The position numbers were made by a program, and so were the translations under genes. From an uncultured Chloroflexota bacterium (lineage in GTDB: Bacteria; Chloroflexota; UBA11872; VXNJ01), in contig CAJWLF010000009.1 in NCBI GenBank assembly GCA_913043205.1, positions 1 to 64,000 on the forward strand: 64,000 bases of DNA. Reading direction: 5' to 3'. Shown in pieces: positions 46,967 through 55,310 of the stretch (its first letter is position 1; each line of letters starts with the position of its first letter). The notes beneath the pieces are model-generated. The model saw only the letters and a program-made list of their open reading frames with translations. It did not search any database and was not told where the DNA came from.

Positions 46967-47547
46967 TCAACAAAAGTATTCAACAATGGATGAGAAGTGT
47001 AATTGATCGATTAGTGGTTCCACTTGGTAAGGCTGGGGTGAGCCCTAACCAGGTTACTATATGCGGTTTGATCTTGAGTTTGCCAACTGCGATATTGATT
47101 GCCTCTGGTATGCATTCGTGGGCTGGCTTAGCAGTAATAGCGGCCTCACTTTTTGATATGTTAGACGGCTCCTTAGCAAGGGTAACTAACAAGGAGAGCG
47201 AATTTGGAGCATTTCTTGATTCCCTTCTGGACCGATATGTGGAGATTTGCTATTACGGAGGTTTAATTTGGTTTTATTCGTCCAATGTCGACGAAATGAA
47301 CATGGTTGTGTTGTCTCTAGCGTGCTTGGGTGGATCTGTGATGGTGAGCTATTCTCGTGCGCGAGCAGAAGGGCTGGGTCATGACGCAAAAGTGGGCTGG
47401 CTTCAGAGGCCGGAACGAATATTAATTCTGTCACTAGCACTGTTGATTGGCGGTTGGGTTTTGGAGTTGAGTCTTTGGTTTATTGCAATTGCAACGAATG
47501 TTACGGTCATTCAAAGACTATTACACGTACGCCACCAAATGAAATGA
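46963..47547 (+). CDS. CDP-alcohol phosphatidyltransferase, PIP-synthase (PgsA1)-like
   Basis: A 194-residue membrane enzyme with the CDP-alcohol signature D-G-x2-A-R-x8-G-x3-D-x3-D, seen as FDMLDGSLARVTNKESEFGAFLDSLLDR. The stretches SYSRARAEGLG and WLQRPERILIL match the phosphatidylinositol-phosphate synthase branch (SYIKARAE, ERPER in mycobacterial PgsA1) rather than PGP synthase. It would join CDP-diacylglycerol and inositol-1-phosphate. TTG start 7 bases after AAGG, overlapping the PimA-like stop. Together with the two previous genes it forms the core phosphatidylinositol-mannoside set. Confidence 0.87.
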   Translation: MINKSIQQWMRSVIDRLVVPLGKAGVSPNQVTICGLILSLPTAILIASGMHSWAGLAVIAASLFDMLDGSLARVTNKESEFGAFLDSLLDRYVEICYYGGLIWFYSSNVDEMNMVVLSLACLGGSVMVSYSRARAEGLGHDAKVGWLQRPERILILSLALLIGGWVLELSLWFIAIATNVTVIQRLLHVRHQMK

Positions 47548-47578
47548 ATAGTAAAGTTTAGTCTACTTAAATTCCCTA

Positions 47579-48322
47579 TTATGGCTTAAGAGGCCGTTGT
47601 GCTGGGGGACCGATTAATCGTCGTCGCAGCTTTTGGTAAGTACTAGCAAAATGCACTAAGTATGGGCTCTGAACGGTGTGAAGTTTTGCCATTCTCATAG
47701 ACTCAAGAAATTCGTCAGAATTCGAAAATGGCTGGATTTCTTGCCAACTACGTCCTATTTCCCACGCTGTATGGGCGTCACTTCCTACAGCAGCTACTTT
47801 GTTGTTGCGTTCTTGTTGCTCCTGGGCAAATATGTTCGCGTTCTCACTTGCTCTACTGTTGAAAATTTCGATCATGTCGATTAGGGGCATAATTCTAGTC
47901 AGAGATTCTCTCCGTAGAGTGCTGCGGCGAATCCGATCCCCCGGATGCGGGACTGATACTACGCCTCCTTGATCCCTGATTCTGGCTATCGTTTCCTCAG
48001 GGCTCAAGCCTGAAGGGATCCATTGGTCCAGGAAATAGCCGATAATTTCACCTTCGTTAGACAGTATCTCCTCACCGATTATCACAGGCAATATGTTCTG
48101 TTCAGCGGCTTCGAAGGCGCCGCCAATTTGATTGTGATCGGTGACTGCTACCATGTCTAGTCCGCGTTTTTTAGCGGATATCATTAGCTGCTTTGGGTCA
48201 GTTCCGCAATCGTGAGACCATAGGGTATGGCTGTGTAATTCGACTCGCAGTATTTCCCTTGGCACTGTCTGTGTAGCAGGGCTGTCCTTGTGAAATTTAG
48301 TCAAGGGGACCTGTGTATGCAC
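47579..48322 (-). CDS. PHP-domain phosphoesterase
   Basis: A 247-residue PHP (polymerase and histidinol phosphatase) domain protein. Metal-ligand motifs are present: ELHSHTLWSHD, VAVTDHNQIGG, IIGEEIL, VPHPGDR, EIFNSR and VGSDAHTAWEIG. Likely a cytoplasmic phosphoesterase on a small nucleotide or phosphorylated metabolite; the substrate is not evident. The GTG start lacks a clear ribosome site and sits 9 bases beyond the moaE stop in the same orientation. Converges on the pgsA-like gene. Confidence 0.85.
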   Translation of the reverse strand: MHTQVPLTKFHKDSPATQTVPREILRVELHSHTLWSHDCGTDPKQLMISAKKRGLDMVAVTDHNQIGGAFEAAEQNILPVIIGEEILSNEGEIIGYFLDQWIPSGLSPEETIARIRDQGGVVSVPHPGDRIRRSTLRRESLTRIMPLIDMIEIFNSRASENANIFAQEQQERNNKVAAVGSDAHTAWEIGRSWQEIQPFSNSDEFLESMRMAKLHTVQSPYLVHFASTYQKLRRRLIGPPAQRPLKP

Positions 48323-48331
48323 GTGGTTGGG

Positions 48332-48772
48332 TTATGCATGTTTGGGTTTTTCTGACGGCGTGTTTCCGACCCAGACTTCCCCGTCCTCGAAAAATTCTTT
48401 TTTCCATATCGGCACCGTATTTTTGAGCGTGTCAATTGCATATCTGCAGGCCTTAAATGCCTCTGCTCGGTGTGGTGCTGCCGTCGCAACCAAGACACTA
48501 GTTTCTCCTATTGGCACTTTACCGATTCGGTGAACCATAGCTATGTCGCGTACCTCGAATGTTTCAGCTATAAAATCAGCAATTTTTGCCATTTCAGAGC
48601 GTGCCATAGGAACATAAGCGTCGTAGAATAGATACTTAACCTTTTTGTCTTTGGTAGAGCTACGCGTGGAACCCGTAAAAGTTACGATTCCACCGTTCGA
48701 ATGATATGCTACCTGTCGCAAACCTTCGTCTATAGATATTGGTCCATCTGTGATCTTGATTAGTCGCCCCAT
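48332..48772 (-). CDS. moaE: Molybdopterin synthase catalytic subunit
   Basis: Large subunit of molybdopterin synthase, which with MoaD thiocarboxylate adds two sulfurs to cPMP. The 146-residue protein shows GGIVTFTGSTRSST, LFYDAYVPMARSEM (usual LEYEAY), VHRIGKVPIGETSVLVATAAPHRAEAF and the active-site lysines in TVPIWKKEFFEDGEVWVG. A start at 48793 is open, but ATG 48770-48772 follows AAGGA and gives the usual length. It lies immediately after moaD; no other molybdenum cofactor gene is in the window. Confidence 0.95.
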   Translation of the reverse strand: MGRLIKITDGPISIDEGLRQVAYHSNGGIVTFTGSTRSSTKDKKVKYLFYDAYVPMARSEMAKIADFIAETFEVRDIAMVHRIGKVPIGETSVLVATAAPHRAEAFKACRYAIDTLKNTVPIWKKEFFEDGEVWVGNTPSEKPKHA

Positions 48773-48782
48773 TGGTTCCTTG

Positions 48783-49064
48783 CTACCCTCCACTGACCGG
48801 CGGTATTAGTGCGATCTCATCTCCTGGATGAAGACGTCTTGTATCATCGGAAAATTCGTGATTAACCGCGAATCGTAGGCTAGCTTTTAGCTCACTGAGT
48901 TCAGGGTGATTTATGGCAATTTTTCGGAATAGTGTGCCAACTGTCTCTTCGCCCGATAACTGTAGAGTTATTTGCCTTGTCCCTGTAATTTCGGCAGCCT
49001 TTGCGAAAAGTTGTACGATCACGGGTTTAGCTTGATTATTTGTTGAACGAATCGGATCAGACAT
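48783..49064 (-). CDS. moaD: Molybdopterin synthase sulfur carrier subunit
   Basis: Small ubiquitin-like sulfur carrier of 93 residues. The beta-grasp fold starts VIVQLFAKAAEITGT and ends DEIALIPPVSGG, with the C-terminal Gly-Gly that is adenylated and thiocarboxylated. An ~12-residue N-terminal extension precedes the fold. ATG start, weak ribosome site. Upstream partner of moaE with a 10-base gap. Confidence 0.93.
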   Translation of the reverse strand: MSDPIRSTNNQAKPVIVQLFAKAAEITGTRQITLQLSGEETVGTLFRKIAINHPELSELKASLRFAVNHEFSDDTRRLHPGDEIALIPPVSGG

Positions 49065-49186
49065 TTAAATATTGCCGGTCACTTTACTTTCAGAAGCTTG
49101 TTAATAGTAGCTCATTGGGTATGGTTAATGTTGGCTAACGCATCGGTAGGGCCAGCATATCGTGTATCCTGCAGACCTAACAGCTC

Positions 49187-49735
49187 TTAGGCCTCGAGTT
49201 CTTTTTTGAATTCTGCGGACAATTTTGTGTATCCAGACGCATTCTTTTTCATGTAGTCGAGCATAGATCTTTTAACTTTTCCACGTGCCCTTGCTGGTAC
49301 ACCAAGAATGAGTGTTTCGCAATCGAAATGAGACCCTTCAGTAACCAGGGCGTTCGCTCCTACTACACAACGTTTTCCGACAACTGAACCATCTAGGATC
49401 GTAGAATTCATTCCGATCAAAGATCCGTCACCTATAGTGGCTCCATGCACTATCGCCAAATGCCCAACTGTTACGTTGTTGCCTATCTCCACTGGGCTTC
49501 CGTGGTCGATATGCAGGACGCAGCCATCTTGGATGTTTGAATTTAACCCTATATGTATAGGCTCATGATCAGCTCTAATTACGGAATTAAACCAAACGCT
49601 GGCTCCATCTGCTAGGTGGACATCTCCAATCACAACCGCTCCTGGTGCAACAAAAACGTGATCACCGATGGTTGGTGATTTTCCGCGGTATGGAATGATT
49701 GTGCCGTATATTCCTGTTTCGTTGTGGCTATCCAT
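49187..49735 (-). CDS. Gamma-carbonic anhydrase family protein (left-handed beta-helix)
   Basis: A 182-residue hexapeptide-repeat protein of the gamma-carbonic anhydrase/PaaY/YrdA group. The repeats run from residue ~20 to ~140 and are followed by a C-terminal helix. The three zinc-ligand histidines of the Cam family correspond to H75 (or H78) in LHIDHG and H92 and H97 in VGHLAIVHG. Active-site acidic loop residues of the archetypal Cam are not obvious, so anhydrase activity is uncertain. ATG start. Between moaD and the zinc-ribbon gene, same strand. Confidence 0.9.
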   Translation of the reverse strand: MDSHNETGIYGTIIPYRGKSPTIGDHVFVAPGAVVIGDVHLADGASVWFNSVIRADHEPIHIGLNSNIQDGCVLHIDHGSPVEIGNNVTVGHLAIVHGATIGDGSLIGMNSTILDGSVVGKRCVVGANALVTEGSHFDCETLILGVPARARGKVKRSMLDYMKKNASGYTKLSAEFKKELEA

Positions 49736-49789
49736 AGCAGGGTATACGGAATTGCGTCGAATCGTTTTTCTGTTCAGATTGGTGTGCTA

Positions 49790-50227
49790 TCAAGAATCTG
49801 GCCGTCTTAATGACTCTGTGCAATAAGGGCATCGTTCCCAAAAAACTTCCACGACTCTACTGCAACTTGGACATTGTCTTCGTATGTCGCTGTGACAGTT
49901 AGGGCACATGACGAAATCACGCTCTACTCGATGCTTGCATTTAGGGCAATATTCGGCCTCCTGTATTTCGCGAAGTAAAGCTTCTTCAGTGAGTGAATGT
50001 TCATATGCTTCATCTAAGGTACGCTTAGGCCTCAGAACGAGGTACAGAACAACACCTATAGGCCCCAGCAAGACTATTAAGGTTACGGCGAATAGCCGGG
50101 CATATAGATCAAGTGTACGGTCAGCAATATCTTGGTAGCCCCAAAAAATCGAAGCTACCCACAAGGCAGCCAAAAATCCGCCCGATATAGCGATGATATA
50201 GGTTATGACCGTTCCGAGTGCTTCCAT
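49790..50227 (-). CDS. Small membrane protein with C-terminal double zinc ribbon
   Basis: A 145-residue protein with two predicted transmembrane helices (about residues 5-28 and 45-66) followed by a cytosolic basic linker and two to three zinc ribbons: YCPKCKH / MCPNCHS / QCPSCSR / RCPYCTE, giving C-x2-C knuckles spaced for tetrahedral zinc sites. Function unknown; the shape recalls zinc-ribbon membrane proteins common near housekeeping genes in several phyla. ATG start with GGAG upstream. It lies just downstream of aroB in the same direction, with a 75-base gap. Confidence 0.75.
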   Translation of the reverse strand: MEALGTVITYIIAISGGFLAALWVASIFWGYQDIADRTLDLYARLFAVTLIVLLGPIGVVLYLVLRPKRTLDEAYEHSLTEEALLREIQEAEYCPKCKHRVERDFVMCPNCHSDIRRQCPSCSRVVEVFWERCPYCTESLRRPDS

Positions 50228-50302
50228 TGAGGTTATTTCTCCGGGCTTATACCGCTCTGCGATTCTACGGAGATTGGCTCGGCCGGGTCAATTATCAGCA
50301 TT

Positions 50303-51367
50303 TTAGACTTGGTTTTCTTGCAATTCATTTAGCACCCCGAGTACGAGTTGGTTGTCGACATCGTGCCCTATGGTCGCTTTGCCTATCCCGTTCAAGAGTA
50401 CCCATTTGGGTCTGCCTTTAGATACTTTCTTATCCCCTTTCATTGCGTCGGAAATTATATTGGGATCTATGTCGATATAAGTAACAGGCAGGAGGGCTCT
50501 CTCAAGTAAGTTGTTTTGTCTCATTTGAACCTTAGCAGAAATTAAATCCAGCTTTTTGCTGATAGCTGCGGCGCCAGCCATCCCTATAGACACGGCTTCG
50601 CCGTGTAGTAGCTTCTTGTATGCGGTTGCAGTTTCCAGTGCGTGAGCAATGGTATGACCGTAATTGAGTACGGCACGAAATCCTTGATCATATGGATCCC
50701 TTTCTACAACGCGCGATTTAATTAGTACACTTTGAGTTACGGCGGACAATAGCAGAGTGGGGTCTCGAGGATTATTGAAGTTGGCTTCGAGTTCTTCGAA
50801 ATGTGATGTATCAAGAATCGTACCGTGCTTTATCGCTTCGGCCCAACCGGAACTGAGGTCTCGTTCTGGGAGTGTTGTGAGAGTATCTATGTCAAGTAGT
50901 GACAGGGAGGGAGGGTGGAATGCTCCGACCATGTTTTTCCCTGAATCTAGATCTACAGCAACCTTTCCTCCGATACTGCTGTCAACCTGGGAAAGCAGCG
51001 TGGTTGCTACTTGTACCCACTTGATCCCTCGCATGTACGTTGCTGCGACGAAGCCAACTAAATCGCCTATTACTCCTCCTCCTACTGCAATCAAGACGTC
51101 GGATCGCTCTGCCCGAGAGGAATAGAGCCAATCGTACAAAGTTTGCACATATTCCATAGACTTGGTTAATTCGCCGGGAGGAAGTTCATAGTATTCCGTT
51201 TCGTGTCCATTTGACTTCAAAACTTCTCTGATGTGCCCGGCGTATAAAGATCCAGTATTTGAATCCGAAACCACAAACATTTTGCCAGTGATGGTCCGCT
51301 TTTCTAGCTCGGATGGTATTTGATTGATGATTCCGGTTCCAATCTCAACGTATTTGGGAAGATTCAT
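50303..51367 (-). CDS. aroB: 3-dehydroquinate synthase
   Basis: Second step of the shikimate pathway, converting DAHP to 3-dehydroquinate with NAD and a divalent metal. The 354-residue protein shows PPGELTKSMEYVQTLYDWL, VGGGVIGDLVGFVAATYMRGI, TTLLSQVDSSIGGKVAVD, the metal-ligand Glu in GWAEAIKHG, and metal His residues in LNYGHTIAHALE and HGEAVSIGM. Last gene of the aro operon; the ATG start follows the aroK stop by 6 bases. Confidence 0.97.
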   Translation of the reverse strand: MNLPKYVEIGTGIINQIPSELEKRTITGKMFVVSDSNTGSLYAGHIREVLKSNGHETEYYELPPGELTKSMEYVQTLYDWLYSSRAERSDVLIAVGGGVIGDLVGFVAATYMRGIKWVQVATTLLSQVDSSIGGKVAVDLDSGKNMVGAFHPPSLSLLDIDTLTTLPERDLSSGWAEAIKHGTILDTSHFEELEANFNNPRDPTLLLSAVTQSVLIKSRVVERDPYDQGFRAVLNYGHTIAHALETATAYKKLLHGEAVSIGMAGAAAISKKLDLISAKVQMRQNNLLERALLPVTYIDIDPNIISDAMKGDKKVSKGRPKWVLLNGIGKATIGHDVDNQLVLGVLNELQENQV

Positions 51368-51373
51368 CGGGTA

Positions 51374-51913
51374 CTATCCAGAGTCTGATTCTATAAGGTT
51401 CGTCAACGCAGTAGTCATTCCTGACAAGTTTAGGTGTTCGACATCCAATATAAAATGAGCTCGCTCATAGGAAGCTTTTCGTTTGTTCAGCAAGAGATTC
51501 AAAGCCGATTCGGTGTTCCTATCCTGGCCGATTAGTGGGCGCTTTTCATGATGTTGGGATCGGAGAAGATTATTGGCGCATTTGTGAGGAGTAGCCTTTA
51601 AATAGACGACCAAACCATTTTCTAACATCTCTTTTTCATTGTCAGAATAGACCATCATTCCTCCTCCTGTGGCTACAATTGTGCGTTCCACTTCCAGCGT
51701 TTCTAACAAGATATTACGCTCTAGTTTTCGAAAATGCTTTTCCCCTAGAGTCTTGAACATGTTGGCAATAGTCATTCCCGACCTCGCAACTATCTGGCGA
51801 TCTGTATCCACAAAATTCCAAGAAAGTGACTTTGCTACGCGCTGTCCCACGGTGGATTTTCCTGATCCACTTAGTCCTACCAGGAAAACGCGTGTATGCA
51901 TAGAAACTGTCAT
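51374..51913 (-). CDS. aroK: Shikimate kinase
   Basis: Phosphorylates shikimate at O3. The 179-residue NMP-kinase-fold protein has the P-loop GLSGSGKSTVG (K19), a DTDRQIV segment for the Mg/shikimate site, FRKLERNIL, the VATGGGMM glycine loop and the lid RPLIGQD. The start is the ATG that overlaps the aroE stop (TAATG), with AGGA just upstream; a longer frame to 51979 would run into aroE. Part of the aroF-A-E-K-B operon. Confidence 0.96.
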   Translation of the reverse strand: MTVSMHTRVFLVGLSGSGKSTVGQRVAKSLSWNFVDTDRQIVARSGMTIANMFKTLGEKHFRKLERNILLETLEVERTIVATGGGMMVYSDNEKEMLENGLVVYLKATPHKCANNLLRSQHHEKRPLIGQDRNTESALNLLLNKRKASYERAHFILDVEHLNLSGMTTALTNLIESDSG

Positions 51914-52749
51914 TACAATCCTATCGCCTCTCTCACTGCACGTTCCATTGTTAGTTTTGGTGCTTCGAGCCCAGTCCACAGCTTAAACGAATATGCACCC
52001 TGACCTACCAGCATGTTTTGCCCACCGATGGTGCGAGATCCTGCTTTGAGGGCGTAATGGAGCATTGGGGTAACCTCGGGGCTGTAAACCATATCAAATA
52101 CTAGGTGTTCGGAATTGAATGCCTCCTGAGGGAGAGGGCTTCGGTTAGGTTCTGGGCCACCATACATGCCTATAGTCGTCGCATTTACTAGAAGCTGACT
52201 GGATTTAGCTAATGCTGGTATGTTCTGGTGAGCAAAAGTTGCAACATCGGTTCGGTCATTACAATTGGTCTCACTTGTCATAAATAATGCATTTGAAGCT
52301 GTCCGATTGAGGACTGTTACCGGGTGACCACGATTTATGAGAACAACGAGGGCCGCTCGTGCTGCACCGCCTGCTCCAATTAGAAGGCAGTGATTTGATG
52401 GGTCCAATTGCTGGCTGTTCAGTATGTCTTCTATAGCGAGTATGTCTGTGTTTGCTCCTACCAGACGATTATTTTTTTTGTAAATGGTGTTGACAGCGCC
52501 AGCGCTTTGAGCCGATGGGGTCAAAACGTCTAACAACGGCAAAACCCGTCGCTTGAAGGGCAATGTTACATTGAATCCGGACCATTTACCTTGTCTCATT
52601 TCGGTTAATAGTTCTGGTAGGAGCTGTGGGCTCGTATCTATAGCTTGATATGAACAATCGAGTTGCATTTCGTCAAATGCAGCTTGTTGGAGGTGTGGCG
52701 ATAGAGAATGGCCAATAGGATGCCCAAGGATGGCATATTTTTGGGTCAT
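51913..52749 (-). CDS. aroE: Shikimate dehydrogenase
   Basis: NADPH-dependent reduction of 3-dehydroshikimate. The 278-residue protein has the substrate site GHPIGHSLSPHLQQAAF (the Ser pair), the catalytic Lys in NVTLPFKRRV, the Asn/Asp of GAVNTI and GANTD, the NADP Rossmann motif LIGAGGAARAAL and VLNRT, and the C-terminal GQNMLVGQGAYSFKLWTG. ATG start overlapping aroA by 4 bases (ATGA); the stop overlaps aroK by one base. Confidence 0.97.
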   Translation of the reverse strand: MTQKYAILGHPIGHSLSPHLQQAAFDEMQLDCSYQAIDTSPQLLPELLTEMRQGKWSGFNVTLPFKRRVLPLLDVLTPSAQSAGAVNTIYKKNNRLVGANTDILAIEDILNSQQLDPSNHCLLIGAGGAARAALVVLINRGHPVTVLNRTASNALFMTSETNCNDRTDVATFAHQNIPALAKSSQLLVNATTIGMYGGPEPNRSPLPQEAFNSEHLVFDMVYSPEVTPMLHYALKAGSRTIGGQNMLVGQGAYSFKLWTGLEAPKLTMERAVREAIGL

Positions 52750-54038
52750 ACTGATTGAATTTCGTGAAGTATGCGCCAGAATCCTGGGTAGCTTATTGAT
52801 ACTGCGCTGGCGCCGTAAAGTTCCGTTTCACCTTCAGCCAAAGAGGCAGCAATGGCTAGAGCCATTGCCACACGATGGTCTCCGTGACACTGTACTTTAG
52901 ATCCGCGTAGGCACGACGGTCCATGGACTATCAATCCGTCTTCTGTCTCTTCTATAGCAGCTCCCATCTTCTGGAGGCCTTGATACATGGCTGAAATTCT
53001 GTCGGATTCTTTGACTCGCAATTCGGTTGCATCCCGAATTATTGTAGTGCCTTCAGCCTGCGTCGCTGCCACTGCTATAGCTGGTAATTCGTCTATTAAA
53101 AGAGGTATTTCAGCTCCGGATATAGTAGTTCCGCGTAAGGAGCTGGACTTTATGAAGAAATCTGCTGCAGGTTCAGATCCAATCTGTAAATTGTCTTGGG
53201 AGATGTGAGCACCCATTTGTTCCAGAATCATTATTACCCCTGTACGAGTAGGGTTGCTCCCTACATTTTTCACTGAAAGCTCGGCGTCTGGGTGGATAGC
53301 AGCCAGAATCATCCAGAATGCCGCGGAAGATATGTCTCCGGGGACAAGTACGTCTATAGCTTCGGGTTCTTGTCCCCCATCCATTTTGATGGTGTTTCCT
53401 GATTTGGTCATGTTTATGCCTTGTGACGAAAGCATCAACTCAGTGTGGTCCCGCGACTGAGCAGGTTGATTGATAATGGTTGTCCCGTTAGCCCTGACAG
53501 CTGCGAGAAGAAGGGCACTTTTTAATTGGGCGCTCGCTACGGGCATGTGGTATGCGATCCCATTTAAGGAACGGCCCTTAATCGCAAGTGGTGGTAAATT
53601 GCCGTTTTGACGCCCGTCGATACTGGAGCCCATTTGCCGTAATGGATTGGCTACTCGCCCCATGGGTCGGTTAGTTAAGGAGCTGTCCCCATACAAGATA
53701 TTAAATTGTGGGATGCTTGACAAAATACCTAGTAAAAGTCGCATGGTGGTACCTGAATTTCCGCAATTTAATGGCACTGTAGACTCGCGTAACTGGTCCG
53801 CAACCCCATGGACAATAAACTCGTGCTTGGCAACTTGCTCTATTTGTACACCTAGCTGACGTAGGCACGATATAGTGCTTAAGCAGTCGTCTCCGAGCCC
53901 CGCTCCACTTATTTGCGATTTACCTCTAGCAACCGAGTTAAGTAAAAGTGCTCTGTGTGTTATTGATTTGTCACCAGGGACAGAAATAGTTCCACGGATG
54001 GATGCTGCTGGTGCTATGGTAATGACATCGGTACCCAT
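52746..54038 (-). CDS. aroA: 3-phosphoshikimate 1-carboxyvinyltransferase (EPSP synthase)
   Basis: Transfers enolpyruvyl from PEP to shikimate-3-phosphate. The 430-residue protein has VPGDKSITHRALLLNS (S3P/PEP Lys and Ser), LNCGNSGTTMRLLLGILSS, GDSSLTNRPMGR, SAQLKSALLLAA, LLIDELPAIAVAA, ELRVKESDRI, and HGDHRVAMALAIA near the end. LNCGNSGTTMR is the class II-like variant of the glyphosate-region motif. ATG 54036-54038 is 7 bases after the DAHP synthase stop; the longer frame to 54098 is unlikely. Confidence 0.97.
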   Translation of the reverse strand: MGTDVITIAPAASIRGTISVPGDKSITHRALLLNSVARGKSQISGAGLGDDCLSTISCLRQLGVQIEQVAKHEFIVHGVADQLRESTVPLNCGNSGTTMRLLLGILSSIPQFNILYGDSSLTNRPMGRVANPLRQMGSSIDGRQNGNLPPLAIKGRSLNGIAYHMPVASAQLKSALLLAAVRANGTTIINQPAQSRDHTELMLSSQGINMTKSGNTIKMDGGQEPEAIDVLVPGDISSAAFWMILAAIHPDAELSVKNVGSNPTRTGVIMILEQMGAHISQDNLQIGSEPAADFFIKSSSLRGTTISGAEIPLLIDELPAIAVAATQAEGTTIIRDATELRVKESDRISAMYQGLQKMGAAIEETEDGLIVHGPSCLRGSKVQCHGDHRVAMALAIAASLAEGETELYGASAVSISYPGFWRILHEIQSV

Positions 54039-54045
54039 TTTGGCG

Positions 54046-55098
54046 TTACTGTGAAATTGGCGGTTTAGTATCGGCCAAATCTTTGACTGGCCTGCCAACC
54101 GCTGTCGCTATGTCACTAATCTTTTTTGCTAGATTTTCGAAGTTGCCAAAAGTCAGGCTTTGCGGCCCATCACACAGAGCATGGTCTGGAGTTGGATGCA
54201 CCTCTATAATGACACCGTCGGCACCTGCAGCGATTCCTGCTAATGTTGCTGGCTCCACAAGGTACCATTTGCCCGTCGCATGTGAAGGATCACAGATTAC
54301 TGGCAAATGCGACAACCTTTTTGCCATAGCTATGCCATTGATATCCAAAGAGTTTCGAGTTGAGGGTTCAAATGTCTTTATTCCTCGTTCGCATAACATC
54401 ACATTGGGATTTCCTTCTGCCATTACGTACTCTGCAGACATGATCCATTCTTCGACAGTTGCACCAGGTCCTCGTTTGACCATTACAGGGATGCCCGAAG
54501 CACCAGCTTCTCTCAGTAATGCGAAATTTTGTGAATTCCTGGCACCTATTTGCAGAATATCTGTGTATTGTGCGACTTTTTCGACAAGGTCAGGTTCCAT
54601 TACTTCAGTGATTGTTGGTAGACCTGTCCTCAACCCAGCTTCCTGCAGAAGTTTTAGACCTTCTTCTTTCATTCCTTGGAAACTATAGGGAGATGTTCTT
54701 GGCTTCCAGGCACCACCACGCAATATGGTTGCGCCATGAAGTTTGACTGTATCGGCAGTCGACATAAGCTGATCTCGATTTTCTATCGTACATGGCCCGG
54801 CCATTATCGTTACCCCATCTCCTCCCCCGATTGATGTCCCCTTAATTTCTATTGTTGTGTCGGACCGGCTGTCCCCTCTGCCAGCCATAGTGTAGGGCTT
54901 TCCTATACGTACGACTCGTTCCACTCCAGGGAACACCGCCATTTGTTCGCGAAAGTCTTCTGATGGTGTGCCTATGACTCCAATTATCACCAATGCTTCG
55001 CCAACAATCTTGTGTGGCTGAAGGCCTTCATTAATGATTCGAGTTTCTATGGCTGTTATTTCTTCTGCTGAGGCTTTAGGTTTAGTGACTATCACCAT
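54046..55098 (-). CDS. aroF: 3-deoxy-7-phosphoheptulonate (DAHP) synthase with N-terminal regulatory domain
   Basis: First committed step of aromatic amino acid synthesis, condensing PEP and erythrose-4-phosphate. The first ~85 residues form a ferredoxin-like/ACT-type domain (VIVTKPKASAEEITAIETRI), as in Thermotoga-type DAHP synthases, where it mediates Tyr/Phe feedback inhibition. The barrel shows MAGPCTIENRDQL, RGGAWKPRTSPYSFQG, IGARNSQNFALL, MVKRGPGAT, VICDPSHATGK and GVIIEVHPTPDHALCDGPQSL. ATG start close behind AGGAG. First gene of the aro operon, preceded by a candidate attenuator leader. Confidence 0.96.
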   Translation of the reverse strand: MVIVTKPKASAEEITAIETRIINEGLQPHKIVGEALVIIGVIGTPSEDFREQMAVFPGVERVVRIGKPYTMAGRGDSRSDTTIEIKGTSIGGGDGVTIMAGPCTIENRDQLMSTADTVKLHGATILRGGAWKPRTSPYSFQGMKEEGLKLLQEAGLRTGLPTITEVMEPDLVEKVAQYTDILQIGARNSQNFALLREAGASGIPVMVKRGPGATVEEWIMSAEYVMAEGNPNVMLCERGIKTFEPSTRNSLDINGIAMAKRLSHLPVICDPSHATGKWYLVEPATLAGIAAGADGVIIEVHPTPDHALCDGPQSLTFGNFENLAKKISDIATAVGRPVKDLADTKPPISQ

Positions 55099-55170
55099 TT
55101 GTTTAATCTCCTGAATGTACTGGCTTTTGGTTGGGCTTATGGGTGGTTGATCGGTGAAATGTTAGCCGGA

Positions 55171-55204
55171 AAAACAAAAAAGCAGAGGTGAATAGCCTCT
55201 GCTT
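55171..55204 (-). terminator. Rho-independent terminator in the aro operon leader
   Basis: Read on the minus strand: AAGCAGAGG (55196-55204), a 7-base loop, CCTCTGCTT (55180-55188), then a T-rich tail (TTTTTTGTTTT, 55171-55181 region). The perfect 9-base-pair stem with U-tract lies 73 bases before the aroF start, so it would cut off the aro operon unless antiterminated. Confidence 0.8.
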
Positions 55205-55260
55205 GCCGACTGTGACCTAACGGGAATCGTTACGAGACGAAACTCGCCGGGCAAGCCGGC
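55205..55260 (-). promoter_or_regulatory. Attenuator/antiterminator hairpins upstream of aroF
   Basis: On the minus strand three perfect small hairpins follow each other: GCCGG/CCGGC (55246-55260), CGAG/CTCG (55233-55246) and TAACG/CGTTA (55218-55232). GCTTGCC inside the first (55250-55256) is complementary to GGCAAGC (55201-55207), which overlaps the upstream arm of the terminator. Formation of that 7-base-pair helix would open the terminator, giving mutually exclusive structures as in classical attenuation. Confidence 0.55.
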
Positions 55261-55310
55261 TCCGTAAACATAAAGTATCTGTCCAAGCTGATTTGGCAGA
55301 TGCTTGGCAT
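55230..55310 (-). CDS. Possible aromatic leader peptide of the aro operon
   Basis: A 26-codon frame starting ATG 55308-55310 and ending TAA 55230-55232. It holds the codons for R-Y-F-M-F (Tyr-Phe-x-Phe) directly before the first leader hairpin, and its stop lies in the third hairpin. Length and codon content fit attenuator peptides sensing charged tRNA-Tyr/Phe. There is no strong ribosome-binding site, and the same frame is open further upstream (to 55430), so the start is uncertain. Inference only. Confidence 0.35.
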   Translation of the reverse strand: MPSICQISLDRYFMFTEPACPASFVS

